Part shown: positions 42,997 to 52,400 of the stretch, in pieces
Layout: each line of letters starts with the position of its first letter
Numbering within the stretch: position 1 is the stretch's first letter
Assembly (NCBI GenBank): GCA_016191845.1
Contig: JACPVF010000016.1
Location: 310,001 to 374,000 of the forward strand
From: Chloroflexota bacterium
Lineage (GTDB): Bacteria; Chloroflexota; Anaerolineae; Anaerolineales; Villigracilaceae
Length of the DNA stretch: 64,000 bases
Direction of reading: 5' to 3'
Made by a program: the position numbers and the translations under genes
The notes under the pieces: model-generated
Told to the model about the DNA's origin: nothing
What the model saw: only the letters and a program-made list of their open reading frames with translations
Database searches by the model: none

Positions 42997-45729
42997 TTAC
43001 GACGCGCTCGGTTCTTCATGGCTGTGGGCTTCCACTTCCTCCCAGCCTGTGACCATGGCGCGGATGGCCTCGAGCGGGGTGGCGCCCGTGGTGGTCATGT
43101 ACACGTGCACCACGATGAAGGCTGCAAACAGCCAGGCCACCAACGAGTGGAAGGGGGCTAGCACGGGCAGGCCGCCGAACCAGCCTGCGATGGCGGGCCA
43201 GCGCTGAACGCCCCACATCAGTGCGCCCGTCAGTATTTGTAAGGGCAGCAGCACCATCAGGATGCCGAAGTAGGTGAACTTCTGGATCGGATTCATGCGG
43301 CTGTTGGGCGTCTTTTCGAAGGGATGAGGTTCACCCTTGAAGATACCGCCGATATAGTACTTGGCCTGTACGATGGCGTCATCGAAGAAGCCGTAGGGGC
43401 GCGGGATGTATTCCTGCATGCGGCCCGTGCTCAGGTGGTAGAAGACCGAGAGCAGGGCGTTGACCACCAGGATGGCGGCCAGCACATTGTGGATGGTCAC
43501 CACGCCGCGGAAGGAGAAGATGCCGAAGATATCGGGGCGGTGGATGATCAGGCCCGTGAAGAGCAGCATCACGATGACCACGGTCTGGAGCCAGTGCCAG
43601 AAGCGGCGGTAGGAGTCGTACATGTACACGGCCTTTGTTTCCGCCTGGGCCTTGGGCCTGCGCATGAAGTTGACGTAACGCAGCGTCCCGTGGCCGAGCA
43701 CGCCCAGCAGCGATCCGAAGAAGGCCAGCGCGCCGAACCAATCGATCCAGTTTACGCGGCTGGAGCCGAAGACATACAACTTATCGTTGGCAGGTTTGGG
43801 CTGATAGTACACCGACCCATCCTCGTGGATTACGATCTCGCCGCTGGCCTGGACGTTGGTCCCGCCAACGAACTTGGGCGTCACGCCGTTGGGAGCGTAA
43901 GCCGAGAGTTCGATGGGCTGGCTGACGCGCGAAGCCTGCTGGTTCGTGTGGCAGGATTTGCAGTCGTTGACGGCGTCATCGCCGCGGGCCACACCGTGGT
44001 TGATACTGTACGGCTGGACCTGACCCTCGATGCGCGGATTCTTCAAGCCGAGCGCCGCAAGGCGTCCTGCGATCAGGTCCTGCTTGGCCTGTGAGTCGAT
44101 CTTGAGTTCCGAGGCGTCGAGCGCGCCGCTCTTGTCCGCGTCGAAGGCAGAGAGGACATCGGCAGCGTAGACACCGTTTTCAAGGTAGGCCGCTTCCAGG
44201 TCCGCGAGGCGGACGGGGCGCGGGCCGTTCGGGTCGTCATAGACCCAGAAGTAGGTGGTGATGAGGTTATACGGAGCCAGCAATTGCTTTCCGTCCACGT
44301 TGGTGCGGTTGAGCAGGGCGGGCTCGAACCCCGTGACGAGAGAGTTGATCGAGTTCGGGTCGCCTTCCACGCCGCGACATACGCTGGCGGCCTGGCCGCT
44401 GGGCGTCACCACGGTCCAGTCGTAGGACTGGATGGCAGGGGCATACATCTTCGAGATATGGCAGGACTCGCAGGCCACAGCCGCCATGTGTTTGTCCACG
44501 TAGGGCAGCCAATCGGCGTGAGCCTTGTTGGCATCGTGGCAGGACTCGCAGCGGCGCATGGTACCCTTCAACTCGGGGTCGATGTTAAACTGGGCGCTTT
44601 GTCCGCGCGCGAAGTTGTGGTCGGGGCGCTGGATATATTCGCCGATATCCAGTTTGCGCGGGTCATAGACCAGGTGATCGGGGTTATTGCCCTGGAGTTC
44701 CAACGCGTGCGCGGGGTTGTTGAGCGCGAAGTGACAGTCGGTGCACTTCAGTTGTCGTTCGGCGTGAATATCCCACGAGCGGTTAAGAGTCTGCTTGTCG
44801 GCCAGGTTCATGCCTGAGGCGTTGATCTTCTGGGCGGCGATGACCTGTCCCGTGGTGGCGGTCTGCGGGTAGTTCAGGTCACAGGCGCTGACGACCAGCG
44901 GTTCCTGCGTTTCTGGGTGGACTTCACCGTGGCAGGCTGCGCAGTTGGCATTGGTCGGGTCCTGGATCAGGACATATTTGTCCTTGAGGTTGCCGTTCTC
45001 ATCGAAGGCGGCGTCGTTCCAGAAATAACCTTTGGAGGTGTGCGTGACGATGCCCGTGCCGACCAGGGTGGCGGTGTTCGCGCCGCCGAAGTCGCCCGCC
45101 TGGATGGCCTTTACGCGCTGATCGTTATTGGGATCCTGGAGATGGCAGACGAAACAGTTCATCTCCATGGTGCCCGATTGGGACCAATCCCACGCCTCGG
45201 GTTGACCCGTCTCCGCGTTGAGGATACTGGCCTCGGGGTTGTTCGCATCGCTCTTGAGGCTGGTCAGCGCCTGGCCTTCGCGTGACGTGTCAGCGGGTCC
45301 GCCGCCGACGACGCGGTTGGCATTGACCATCAGCCACTCGGCCGTCGAGAGGTCGAGGCGCTGGTCCCCCTTCTCGGAGAGATAGCGATAGGTGAGCGGG
45401 TCCCATTGGCCGAAGATGCCGTTGCTGGCATCCCAGGTCTTGTCGGAGGGAGCATACGCGCTCAGGCCCAGGTCCGAGTGGAAGGCGTGCTGTTGGATGT
45501 AGGCCGTGTCATGACACTGCCCGCAGGTCTGCATGGTGGAGATGTTCTTGCCACTCTTGAGCACCTGTTCACCGTTTGCATCGAGCAGGGCAAAGGTCGG
45601 GTGGATGGGGGAAGCCGCTGCGATGGGAGTCTCGCTGCGCTTCGCCAATGCAGACTGAATGCCAAATCCCAACCCGAGGATGAGCAGGCCAGTCAGCAGG
45701 AGGACAAAGGAAAGTTGACGTTTGTTCAT
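42997..45729 (-). CDS. Heptaheme c-type cytochrome fused to a b-type membrane domain
   Basis: 910 residues. After a signal anchor (LSFVLLLTGLLILGLGFGI) seven CXXCH sites follow: CGQCH, CFVCH, CAACH, CTDCH, CESCH, CESCH, CKSCH, spread over residues of about 70-600, with an EF-hand-like DADKSGALDASEL between the sixth and seventh. The C-terminal third is a cytochrome b561/formate-dehydrogenase-gamma-like domain of four helices with His residues (RRFWHWLQ, VVTIHNVL, FHSLVAWLF, FIVVHVYM). It can therefore take electrons from the quinone pool and pass them through its own hemes to the octaheme protein encoded 12 bp upstream. Confidence 0.85.
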   Translation of the reverse strand: MNKRQLSFVLLLTGLLILGLGFGIQSALAKRSETPIAAASPIHPTFALLDANGEQVLKSGKNISTMQTCGQCHDTAYIQQHAFHSDLGLSAYAPSDKTWDASNGIFGQWDPLTYRYLSEKGDQRLDLSTAEWLMVNANRVVGGGPADTSREGQALTSLKSDANNPEASILNAETGQPEAWDWSQSGTMEMNCFVCHLQDPNNDQRVKAIQAGDFGGANTATLVGTGIVTHTSKGYFWNDAAFDENGNLKDKYVLIQDPTNANCAACHGEVHPETQEPLVVSACDLNYPQTATTGQVIAAQKINASGMNLADKQTLNRSWDIHAERQLKCTDCHFALNNPAHALELQGNNPDHLVYDPRKLDIGEYIQRPDHNFARGQSAQFNIDPELKGTMRRCESCHDANKAHADWLPYVDKHMAAVACESCHISKMYAPAIQSYDWTVVTPSGQAASVCRGVEGDPNSINSLVTGFEPALLNRTNVDGKQLLAPYNLITTYFWVYDDPNGPRPVRLADLEAAYLENGVYAADVLSAFDADKSGALDASELKIDSQAKQDLIAGRLAALGLKNPRIEGQVQPYSINHGVARGDDAVNDCKSCHTNQQASRVSQPIELSAYAPNGVTPKFVGGTNVQASGEIVIHEDGSVYYQPKPANDKLYVFGSSRVNWIDWFGALAFFGSLLGVLGHGTLRYVNFMRRPKAQAETKAVYMYDSYRRFWHWLQTVVIVMLLFTGLIIHRPDIFGIFSFRGVVTIHNVLAAILVVNALLSVFYHLSTGRMQEYIPRPYGFFDDAIVQAKYYIGGIFKGEPHPFEKTPNSRMNPIQKFTYFGILMVLLPLQILTGALMWGVQRWPAIAGWFGGLPVLAPFHSLVAWLFAAFIVVHVYMTTTGATPLEAIRAMVTGWEEVEAHSHEEPSAS

Positions 45730-45741
45730 TGTGTCATCCGT

Positions 45742-47187
45742 TTATTTCGGGGTGGCGCGGGCGCCCCACTCGATCGGGTCGCCCGGATAGCCGAGGGCTT
45801 TCCAGTCCATGCGGCCGTTTTCACCGTGGCAGGCGTCGCATTGCAGTGCCTGGGTTGCGGGCTGGACCATGTGTGTGGTGGGCCAGTACATGTAGGTGGT
45901 GGTGAAGCCGTATTGTCCGCTGTAGTTCAGACCAGTGATGGGCGCGGCCAGTTTGAAGGCCTGGTCCCAATTGAAGTTGGTCCAGAAGCCGTCCTTGCCC
46001 GAAGTGATCGGTTGGAGCAGATACTGGTTGACTACATCATAGGGCTGCTTGGCGATGTGCAATTTGAACGGGAAGATCTTGGCGGTCGGGTCGCCGATGC
46101 TGCCCGCAGGTTTGTTGATGTAGGTGACGCCATCGGCGCCGATCTTGTCGCCGAGAATATAGCGATATTCGTTGTTGCCATTGAACCACAGGTAGGTGGG
46201 TGCAAAATTCTTGTCGTATACGAACTCGCCTTTGATCTTCAGGTAAGTGAAGTGATCGTCTTCGCGGCCTTCCTGTCCAGCCTGGGACCAGTCCCAGTAG
46301 ACCTTGGTCGGATCCTGGACAGCCAGGGCGGGGATATGGCAGGTCTGACAGGCCACCGAGGTGAGGTGCGAGTTGATACGCTCATCCTCGTGCTTCTGGT
46401 TGACGTGGCACTGCTCGCAGGAGACCTGTTCCTTCGGGTCGATGGTGTAGTTGTCAGCTATCATGCGGCCAAGCACCTGGTGATTGGTGGTGACGTGGCA
46501 GTCGGTACACTGGAAGTTGAGCTTGCCCATGTGAACGTCTTCGTTCTCGTCGGGGAAGTACAGACTTTCGTCCAAATCGCCATGCTTCACACCGTTACCG
46601 CCGCCACCGTCGAAGTGACATTTGCCGCAGTTCTCGCGTGTGGGAGCGCGCACGCTCTGGGCGGCCGCCAGCAGGTCCACGCCATCGGCGGGGTTGCCGT
46701 AGGTACCCTTGCCGTACAGGCCTGTGTCGGCATGGCATGCCAGACAGTCCACATTTTCGGGATTGGCCTGCTCTGTTTTCTTGCCTTCCTCCCAGCCATA
46801 CCCCGCGTGGCAGGACATACACTTGTTCTCATTGCCCTGGGTGCCAATGCAGAAGTTGTTGATCTGGTTGATCTTGCCAATGGTCACAGGTTGATCGCGC
46901 CACGGGACATCGAAAGGCTTGCTTTCCCAGGTCCAGTGAGTGGTCATCATCAGGTCTTCGGCAGCGTCTTTGTGGCACACGAGACAGGCGCGGGTAACGT
47001 CCTGACCAGTTTTGAAGTCGCCTTTGACGATATCCTTGTGGTCTACATGGACAGGGTGCTCGGGCAGCTTCGACCAGGGGTCATTGGATGAGGCGGCAGC
47101 GCGCGGCATGAAGTAGAGGATCGGGACAAGCACGATCAACAGGATGCCGACCAGGCCGAGGATCCAGAACGGGAAACGCTTCTTCAT
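45742..47187 (-). CDS. Octaheme c-type cytochrome, tetrathionate reductase family
   Basis: 481 residues; AAGGAG before ATG 47187. An N-terminal anchor (FWILGLVGILLIVLVPIL) puts it outside the membrane. Eight CXXCH sites: CLVCH, CMSCH, CLACH, CGKCH, CTDCH, CEQCH, CQTCH, CDACH. The block NNFCIGTQGNENKCMSCHAG and the following YGWEEG are typical of the octaheme tetrathionate reductase (OTR) family, which in Shewanella reduces tetrathionate, nitrite and hydroxylamine in vitro. With the two YeeE/YedE genes downstream, a sulfur oxyanion is the likelier substrate here. Confidence 0.88.
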   Translation of the reverse strand: MKKRFPFWILGLVGILLIVLVPILYFMPRAAASSNDPWSKLPEHPVHVDHKDIVKGDFKTGQDVTRACLVCHKDAAEDLMMTTHWTWESKPFDVPWRDQPVTIGKINQINNFCIGTQGNENKCMSCHAGYGWEEGKKTEQANPENVDCLACHADTGLYGKGTYGNPADGVDLLAAAQSVRAPTRENCGKCHFDGGGGNGVKHGDLDESLYFPDENEDVHMGKLNFQCTDCHVTTNHQVLGRMIADNYTIDPKEQVSCEQCHVNQKHEDERINSHLTSVACQTCHIPALAVQDPTKVYWDWSQAGQEGREDDHFTYLKIKGEFVYDKNFAPTYLWFNGNNEYRYILGDKIGADGVTYINKPAGSIGDPTAKIFPFKLHIAKQPYDVVNQYLLQPITSGKDGFWTNFNWDQAFKLAAPITGLNYSGQYGFTTTYMYWPTTHMVQPATQALQCDACHGENGRMDWKALGYPGDPIEWGARATPK

Positions 47188-47196
47188 GGAAACTCC

Positions 47197-47532
47197 TTAA
47201 ATGAGTTCTGTCACCAGGCTGGCATGATACGCAATTCGCTCGCGCATGACGGCGCGCAACAAATCGAGCGCCTGGATCAGGCGTTTGTCGGCCAGACTGT
47301 AGGTGACGGTGGTGCCTTGGCGGGTGGTTTGAACCAACCCACGGTCGCGAAGGATTTTGAGATGACGCGAGGTGGTGGGTTGGGGGATGCCGAGTTCGGT
47401 GGTCAGTTCGGTAACGTTGCGCGGTTCCTCGCTGAGGGCATAAAGTAGAAGGATGCGCGTAGGATCGGAGAGCGCCGAGCAAAAATCGGCCTCGAGTTGT
47501 GAGATTTCCTGTTTGAGTGTGGGTGTAATCAT
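47197..47532 (-). CDS. ArsR-family transcriptional regulator
   Basis: 111 residues, winged helix: FCSALSDPTRILLLYAL, NVTELTTELGIPQPTTSRHL and KILRDRGLVQTTRQGTTVTY. Only one Cys (Cys18) is present, so the two-Cys persulfide switch of SqrR/BigR is not obvious. It is the first gene of the sulfur operon, nine bases before the octaheme gene, and a palindrome lies upstream at 47563. Autoregulation of the operon is likely. Confidence 0.88.
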   Translation of the reverse strand: MITPTLKQEISQLEADFCSALSDPTRILLLYALSEEPRNVTELTTELGIPQPTTSRHLKILRDRGLVQTTRQGTTVTYSLADKRLIQALDLLRAVMRERIAYHASLVTELI

Positions 47533-47562
47533 GGCATGCCTGTCTTATATTCGGATAAACGC

Positions 47563-47576
47563 ATATTCGAGAATAT
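47563..47576. promoter_or_regulatory. Candidate ArsR operator
   Basis: ATATTC-GA-GAATAT is a perfect 6+2+6 palindrome 31 bp before the arsR start. A related half, ATATTCGGATAAACG, follows toward the gene (47548). The size and AT-rich pattern suit a winged-helix dimer. Confidence 0.5.
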
Positions 47577-47647
47577 ATTACCCTTGTGTAGATTTTCACT
47601 AAAGTGGGGGCTGTCATATATTTTATTGTTTAATGTCACATTAATAT

Positions 47648-47657
47648 CGTGTATAAT
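47648..47657 (+). promoter_or_regulatory. Extended -10 element of the XRE-cupin gene
   Basis: TATAAT at 47652-47657 is preceded by TG (CGTGTATAAT), about 34 bp before the ATG. No clear -35 is seen, which extended -10 promoters tolerate. The surrounding CGTGTATAATACG is nearly palindromic and may be the gene's own operator. Confidence 0.55.
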
Positions 47658-47690
47658 ACGACATACTTTCTCCGCATTACAGGAGCGTTT

Positions 47691-48299
47691 ATGGAAACCT
47701 TTCAACGGGATGCAATATCGGTGGATGTGGGTGGGCGATTGCGCGAATTGCGCGAAGCACGCAGCATTTCCATGCGTGGGCTGGCCACGGCCAGTGGTCT
47801 CTCTGCCAATGCGCTTAGTATGATCGAGCGCAGCAAGACCTCGCCTTCGGTCAGTACCCTATACAAGTTGGCGGATGCGCTGGGGGTCTCCATCACGGCT
47901 TTTTTTGGCGCTGAAGCGGAGAAACGGCAGATGGTCTTCATCCGCTCGGACGAGCGGCCACGCATGGCGTTTGCGCGCGGCGTATTCGAGGGCCTGGGCG
48001 GGGAGCAGTTTGCGGGTCGTGTGGAGCCATTCGTGCTGACACTGGAGAGCGGCGCAACGAGCGGTCCCTCGGCTATCGTTCATTCGGGACATGAGTTCGT
48101 GTTCTGCCTGCGCGGCAGTTTGGAGTATCGCGTGGAGAAGGAGATCTTCACCCTTAATGCGGGTGACAGTTTATTGTTTGCATCTAAATTAAGTCACCGC
48201 TGGCGTAATCCAGGACATATGGTGACGAATGCCCTGATCATCATCTCGGGCTTTGCTGAGGGCGAGCAGCCACACGTGATGCACTGGAAGAAGTCCTGA
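47691..48299 (+). CDS. XRE-family regulator with C-terminal cupin
   Basis: 202 residues from ATG 47691, behind AGGAG. An N-terminal HTH (LRELREARSISMRGLATASG, SANALSMIERSKTSPSVSTL) joins a cupin sensor domain (SGHEFVFCLRGSLEYRVEKE, LNAGDSLLFASKLSHRWRNP). This is the SutR/PuuR type architecture. It is divergent from the sulfur operon and shares its upstream region, so it may also regulate it; the ligand is unknown. Confidence 0.87.
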   Translation: METFQRDAISVDVGGRLRELREARSISMRGLATASGLSANALSMIERSKTSPSVSTLYKLADALGVSITAFFGAEAEKRQMVFIRSDERPRMAFARGVFEGLGGEQFAGRVEPFVLTLESGATSGPSAIVHSGHEFVFCLRGSLEYRVEKEIFTLNAGDSLLFASKLSHRWRNPGHMVTNALIIISGFAEGEQPHVMHWKKS

Positions 48300-48315
48300 A
48301 GTTGATTAAAACAAA

Positions 48316-48342
48316 AACGCCTGTCCATAACGGACAGGCGTT
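48316..48342. terminator. Terminator between convergent genes
   Basis: AACGCCTGTCC and GGACAGGCGTT pair perfectly over 11 bp with a 5-nt loop. Confidence 0.8.
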
Positions 48343-48365
48343 ATCACTGTTTTGCAAAACCTTGA

Positions 48366-48713
48366 TTAGGCGTACATACCCCAGTCAAGGGCTGACGGGT
48401 CTTCCATCATGGAGAAGTCCCACATCTCCATGCCCATCTCAATGGTGACGGGCATGTTGAGCCCCTCCACAGCCTTGGCCTTGGTCATTTCGATCATGGC
48501 GGGGCCATACGGGCAGAACGGGGTGGTCAGGATCATCTTCAGGCGGGCAATATCATTCTCGATGACCACGTCACGGATCAGCCCAAGCTGGATGATATTC
48601 ATGCCGATTTCGGGGTCCACCACCTCGGCTAGTTTCTCCCGCACCACAGGCACAAGATTTGGGTGGGTCGAGTGGATGTTCCACTGGATTTCTTTGATCT
48701 CAGAGTCGCTCAT
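48366..48713 (-). CDS. sufT: MIP18/DUF59 (SufT-like) Fe-S assembly protein
   Basis: 115 residues. VREKLAEVVDPEIGMNIIQL, GLIRDVVIE and TTPFCPYGPAMIEM are the DUF59 signatures, including the conserved Cys. Such proteins help insert Fe-S clusters. It follows the SufR-like regulator by 15 bp, supporting an Fe-S role. Confidence 0.82.
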   Translation of the reverse strand: MSDSEIKEIQWNIHSTHPNLVPVVREKLAEVVDPEIGMNIIQLGLIRDVVIENDIARLKMILTTPFCPYGPAMIEMTKAKAVEGLNMPVTIEMGMEMWDFSMMEDPSALDWGMYA

Positions 48714-48728
48714 GATATCCTCTAAAGG

Positions 48729-49352
48729 TTAGTTTTTGGCGTCAGCCGTCTGAACCACGTAAGTGCATTGTGAGCCGCCATCCAGAATGCACTGGACCTT
48801 GCTGGCGGGCAATGCCAACATTTTGGAGATCAGGGTCTGATCCACGGTGCAGACCTCGGGATGGGCCACACCGATCTGGTAGTAGGGGCAAGAGATCTCG
48901 TGGATCTGATACTGCCCGCCCTTCTTCTCCCATTCGACGGTGAAGCCTTCCTGGGCCAACATTTCCTTGACGAAGTCAAGCCGCTCTTCCATACTCATGC
49001 CGAGCATTTGAGTCTGGTAATCGCTGGCCAGATCCTCGGCAATCTGGTTGAAGAGCTTCGCCACCATCGGCTTGGGCATGGTCTCCTTCATCTGACTGAG
49101 GAGGCGGGTGGTGAGGCGCAGATAGCGGGTGGGGAATTTTTCCATGCCTGCTTCGGTCAACACGTACACCAGACGCGGGCGACCTACTCCGTGGCGTTCC
49201 TCCTGGCCTTCGACTAGGCCTTCCATTTGCAGGTTGGTCAGGTGATGACGCACGGAGATGGGGTTGATGCCGACAGCATCCGCCAGTTCGTTGATGGTCG
49301 AGCGAGGTTTGCGAAGCAGGGTCTGTAAAATTCGGTCACGCGTACTTTTCAT
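48729..49352 (-). CDS. sufR: SufR-like Fe-S cluster sensing repressor
   Basis: 207 residues from ATG 49352 (MKSTRDRILQTLLRKPRSTI). The winged helix (INELADAVGINPISVRHHLT) is followed by a sensor domain with Cys residues set as in SufR: ISCPYYQIGVAHPEVCTVDQ and QCILDGGSQCTYVV. It would repress Fe-S assembly genes while its cluster is intact. The promoter at 49360-49388 places the transcript start at or next to the ATG, so the message is probably leaderless. Confidence 0.82.
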   Translation of the reverse strand: MKSTRDRILQTLLRKPRSTINELADAVGINPISVRHHLTNLQMEGLVEGQEERHGVGRPRLVYVLTEAGMEKFPTRYLRLTTRLLSQMKETMPKPMVAKLFNQIAEDLASDYQTQMLGMSMEERLDFVKEMLAQEGFTVEWEKKGGQYQIHEISCPYYQIGVAHPEVCTVDQTLISKMLALPASKVQCILDGGSQCTYVVQTADAKN

Positions 49353-49359
49353 GGGCGAG

Positions 49360-49388
49360 AGTATAACCGTCGGAGCGGCAAATGTCAA
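49360..49388 (-). promoter_or_regulatory. Sigma70-type promoter, probably leaderless, of the SufR-like gene
   Basis: On the minus strand TTGACA (49388-49383), a 17-bp spacer and TATACT (49365-49360) are followed seven bases later by the ATG. There is no room for a ribosome site. Confidence 0.78.
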
Positions 49389-49421
49389 TATATTAGATAA
49401 ATATCATAAATATCCTGAAAC

Positions 49422-49454
49422 AAAAAGGCGCTCCAAAACATGGAGCGCCTTTTT
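49422..49454. terminator. Terminator of the SLH propeller gene
   Basis: AAAAAGGCGCTCC and GGAGCGCCTTTTT form a 13-bp perfect stem with A and T runs on both sides, just past the stop at 49460. Confidence 0.88.
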
Positions 49455-49459
49455 GAAAT

Positions 49460-52400
49460 TTATGGCAGGCTGAAGGTTCTTACAAGAAAGACAGCCATCT
49501 GGTCGCGGGTGACGGGCGTGGAGGGACAGTAGTCCCCGTTCCCACATCCACCTGTGATGCCTTCGTTGGCAAGCTGCTCGATCCAGGCGGCGGCCCAATA
49601 GTTTTGCGATACATCGCCAAACATGGTACCTGTGGCGGTAGGAGGAACATATCCGCCACCGTGCTCACCACGCAGGAGGAAAACCGCCATTTGGTCGCGG
49701 GTGACGGGCAGGGATGGGCAGTAGTTTCCATTCCCGCAGCCACCCGTGATTCCCTCAGTTGCCAATTGCTCGATCCAGGCGGCGGCCCAATAGTTTTGCG
49801 GCACATCCGCGAACATGGAGCCTGTGGCGGCGGGGGGTGTGTAGGAAGAGCCATGTTCGCCGCGCAAGAGGAAGACTGCCATTTGATCGCGTGTGACGGT
49901 GGTCCCAGGGCAGTACAGCATCGGACTGTTGGAACAGCCTCCCGTCACGCCTGCACTATAAAGGCGTTCGACGAATTGCCAGGACCAATAATTAATGGGT
50001 ACATCGTTGAAGGTCTGAGTGCGAACCGAGTAGACCTGTCCGCTGGTGTATGGCAGACCGACAAGATTGTTGTTGCCGTCGCTGATGGTGGCACCATTGG
50101 GAATATCGAGACGGAGAGTCCCTGCACCCATCCCTGTGTTGACGGTTACGGTCCGCGTGGAGCCCGATCCGCTAACGTTGGCAATGCTCTCACCACTGAT
50201 GCTGCCTGTCTTGGTCAGGGTGAAGTCAGCAGTATCCACGTTTGTCACGGTCTCGCTAAAAGTGACCATGAACTCCACGCTGGCGGCGTTGGTTGGGTTG
50301 GTGGAAGCGCGCAGGTTGGAGATGACGGATGGTGCGGTGACATCGGCTCCATAGGCGGCTACGTAATCCGCCGTCTTCAAGACTGTGCCGTTGTTATTGA
50401 CATCGTGGAATGGTCCACCTGCATATACAACACTACCGAGCGCCAACGCATGGACGGGCTTGTTCAGGGATCCGTTCCCTGCTCCATCATTTCCCAATGC
50501 GGACCAATGCGAGCCATCCCATTTGGCAATGAAGTCTGCGGCGGGAAGCAACCCGCTTGAGTCGCTCACGCCAGTGAAGTCGCCGCCCACAAACAGAGTG
50601 TTACCTGCGCCTGCCAATGCTCTGACCTGAGAGAGCAGCGAACCATCTGTACCTGCCTGGTTGCTGCCCAGCGCCGACCAGCCCGCCCCGTTGAAGCGGG
50701 CCACGTAATCGGCTTGCGGGACCCCGCCTGCATCGGTGAAGGATCCGCCTGCGTACAGGTCGGTTCCGAGCACTTCAAGAGCCAGCACTGAGTTGTTGAG
50801 CGCTCCGACGCCTGCGCCGCTGTTCCCCAGTGCGGACCAGGCTGCGCCATCCCAGCGGGCGAGGTAATCCGCTTCGGGGATTCCGTTTGCATCGGTGAAA
50901 TTTCCTCCAACATACAGGTCGGTTCCGAGGGCTTCGAGGGCAGTGACGGAATTGTTAAGCGGGCCGCCTGCTCCTGTGGTGAGGGCATGCCAGTGCGAGC
51001 CATCCCAGGTGGCGATGTAATCGGCATCGTTAAGCGTGCTGCTGTCCGTATCTTTCACGTTGGTGAAAGTTCCGCCCACGTACAAATTTGTGCCGATCTT
51101 TGTGATGGCATAGACCGTGTTGTTTAGAGACCCTCCACCTGCGCCATCATTGCCTATGGCTGACCAGGTCGTACCGTTCCATTTGGCGAGGAAATCAGCC
51201 GCACCGTTTCCGCCTGCGTTCTGGAAGGTTCCCCCGACGTACAAGTCTGTGCCATCCACGAACATGGTTTGAACAGTGCTATTGAGACCGTTGCCCAGTG
51301 CGGACCAATGCGAGCCGTCCCATTTGGCGATATTGTCGGCAGCAGAGAGGTTAATGCCCTGGTCGTCCAGGTCAGTAAATGAACCACCAACGTAAACATC
51401 CGTGCCAATGACAGCCAGCGTATTAACAGTAGGGGCGGGCATGTTCCCAATGGAGCCATTGGGCGTTGAACCCACCTCCGACCAGTGCCCTGCCTTCCAC
51501 TCGACGAAATGCGAAGAGAGTGGGAGGGTCGAACCTTCATCGCTCACGTCCTCGAAAAAACCGCCCGCATACACGGTTCCATTAAAAGCACGAATGGCGA
51601 ATACGGCGGATGATCCGCCCACGGGATTGATGAGCGCACCGTCGCCTGCGCCATTGCTGCCGAAGCCTGACCAATTCGAACCATCCCATTTGGCGATACG
51701 ATCCGCGGTGGGGAGGACAGTGCCTGAGTTGTTGACATTGTTGAAATATCCACCCACGTACACGTTTTGATTGGAGAGGTCGATGGTGATGGCTTCGACT
51801 GCTCCCGTGATGGATGGGTGGATGCCATCCGTCCCGATGGCTGACCATGCGGACCCGTTCCATTTGACCAGACCGGCCGCATCGGGCATGTTGGTCGCGC
51901 CATTATTTACGTTCGAGAGATTCCCGCCCACATACAAATTTCCTGCTGTATCTACGGCCAATGCATAGACCGCCGATCCCGCCTGGTCGATGGCCCCATC
52001 TCCTGCGCCGTTGTCGCCCAGGGCATTCCAGCTTGAACCATTCCATTTGGCGATATAGTCGGCCGCAGTGTTCCCTCCTGCGTTGGTGAACGTGCCGCCT
52101 GCGTACAGATCCGTGCCGTCCATAGCCACCGCATAGACGTAATTGTTGAGCGCGCCCACACCCGCTCCATTATTGCCCAGGGAAGCCCAGTTTGTGCCAT
52201 CCCATCGGGCGATATAGTCAGCCTCGTTGAGCAGGGTACCGTTGTTGTTGACGTTGGCGAATCTGCCGCCAACATACAAATATTGCCCATCGTCCACGAT
52301 GGCGCGCACGTCGCTGCTGAGCGAACCGTTGCCCGCCCCGTTCGAGCTGAGGCTGCTCCAATCCCCGCCGTCCCAGCGCGCAATGTAATCTGCACTGCCC

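Noticed and set aside
45406..47091. Long plus-strand open frame (561 codons) opposite the cytochrome genes
   Set aside because: It is the complementary shadow of two well-supported multiheme cytochrome genes, has no ribosome site and shows no family motifs.
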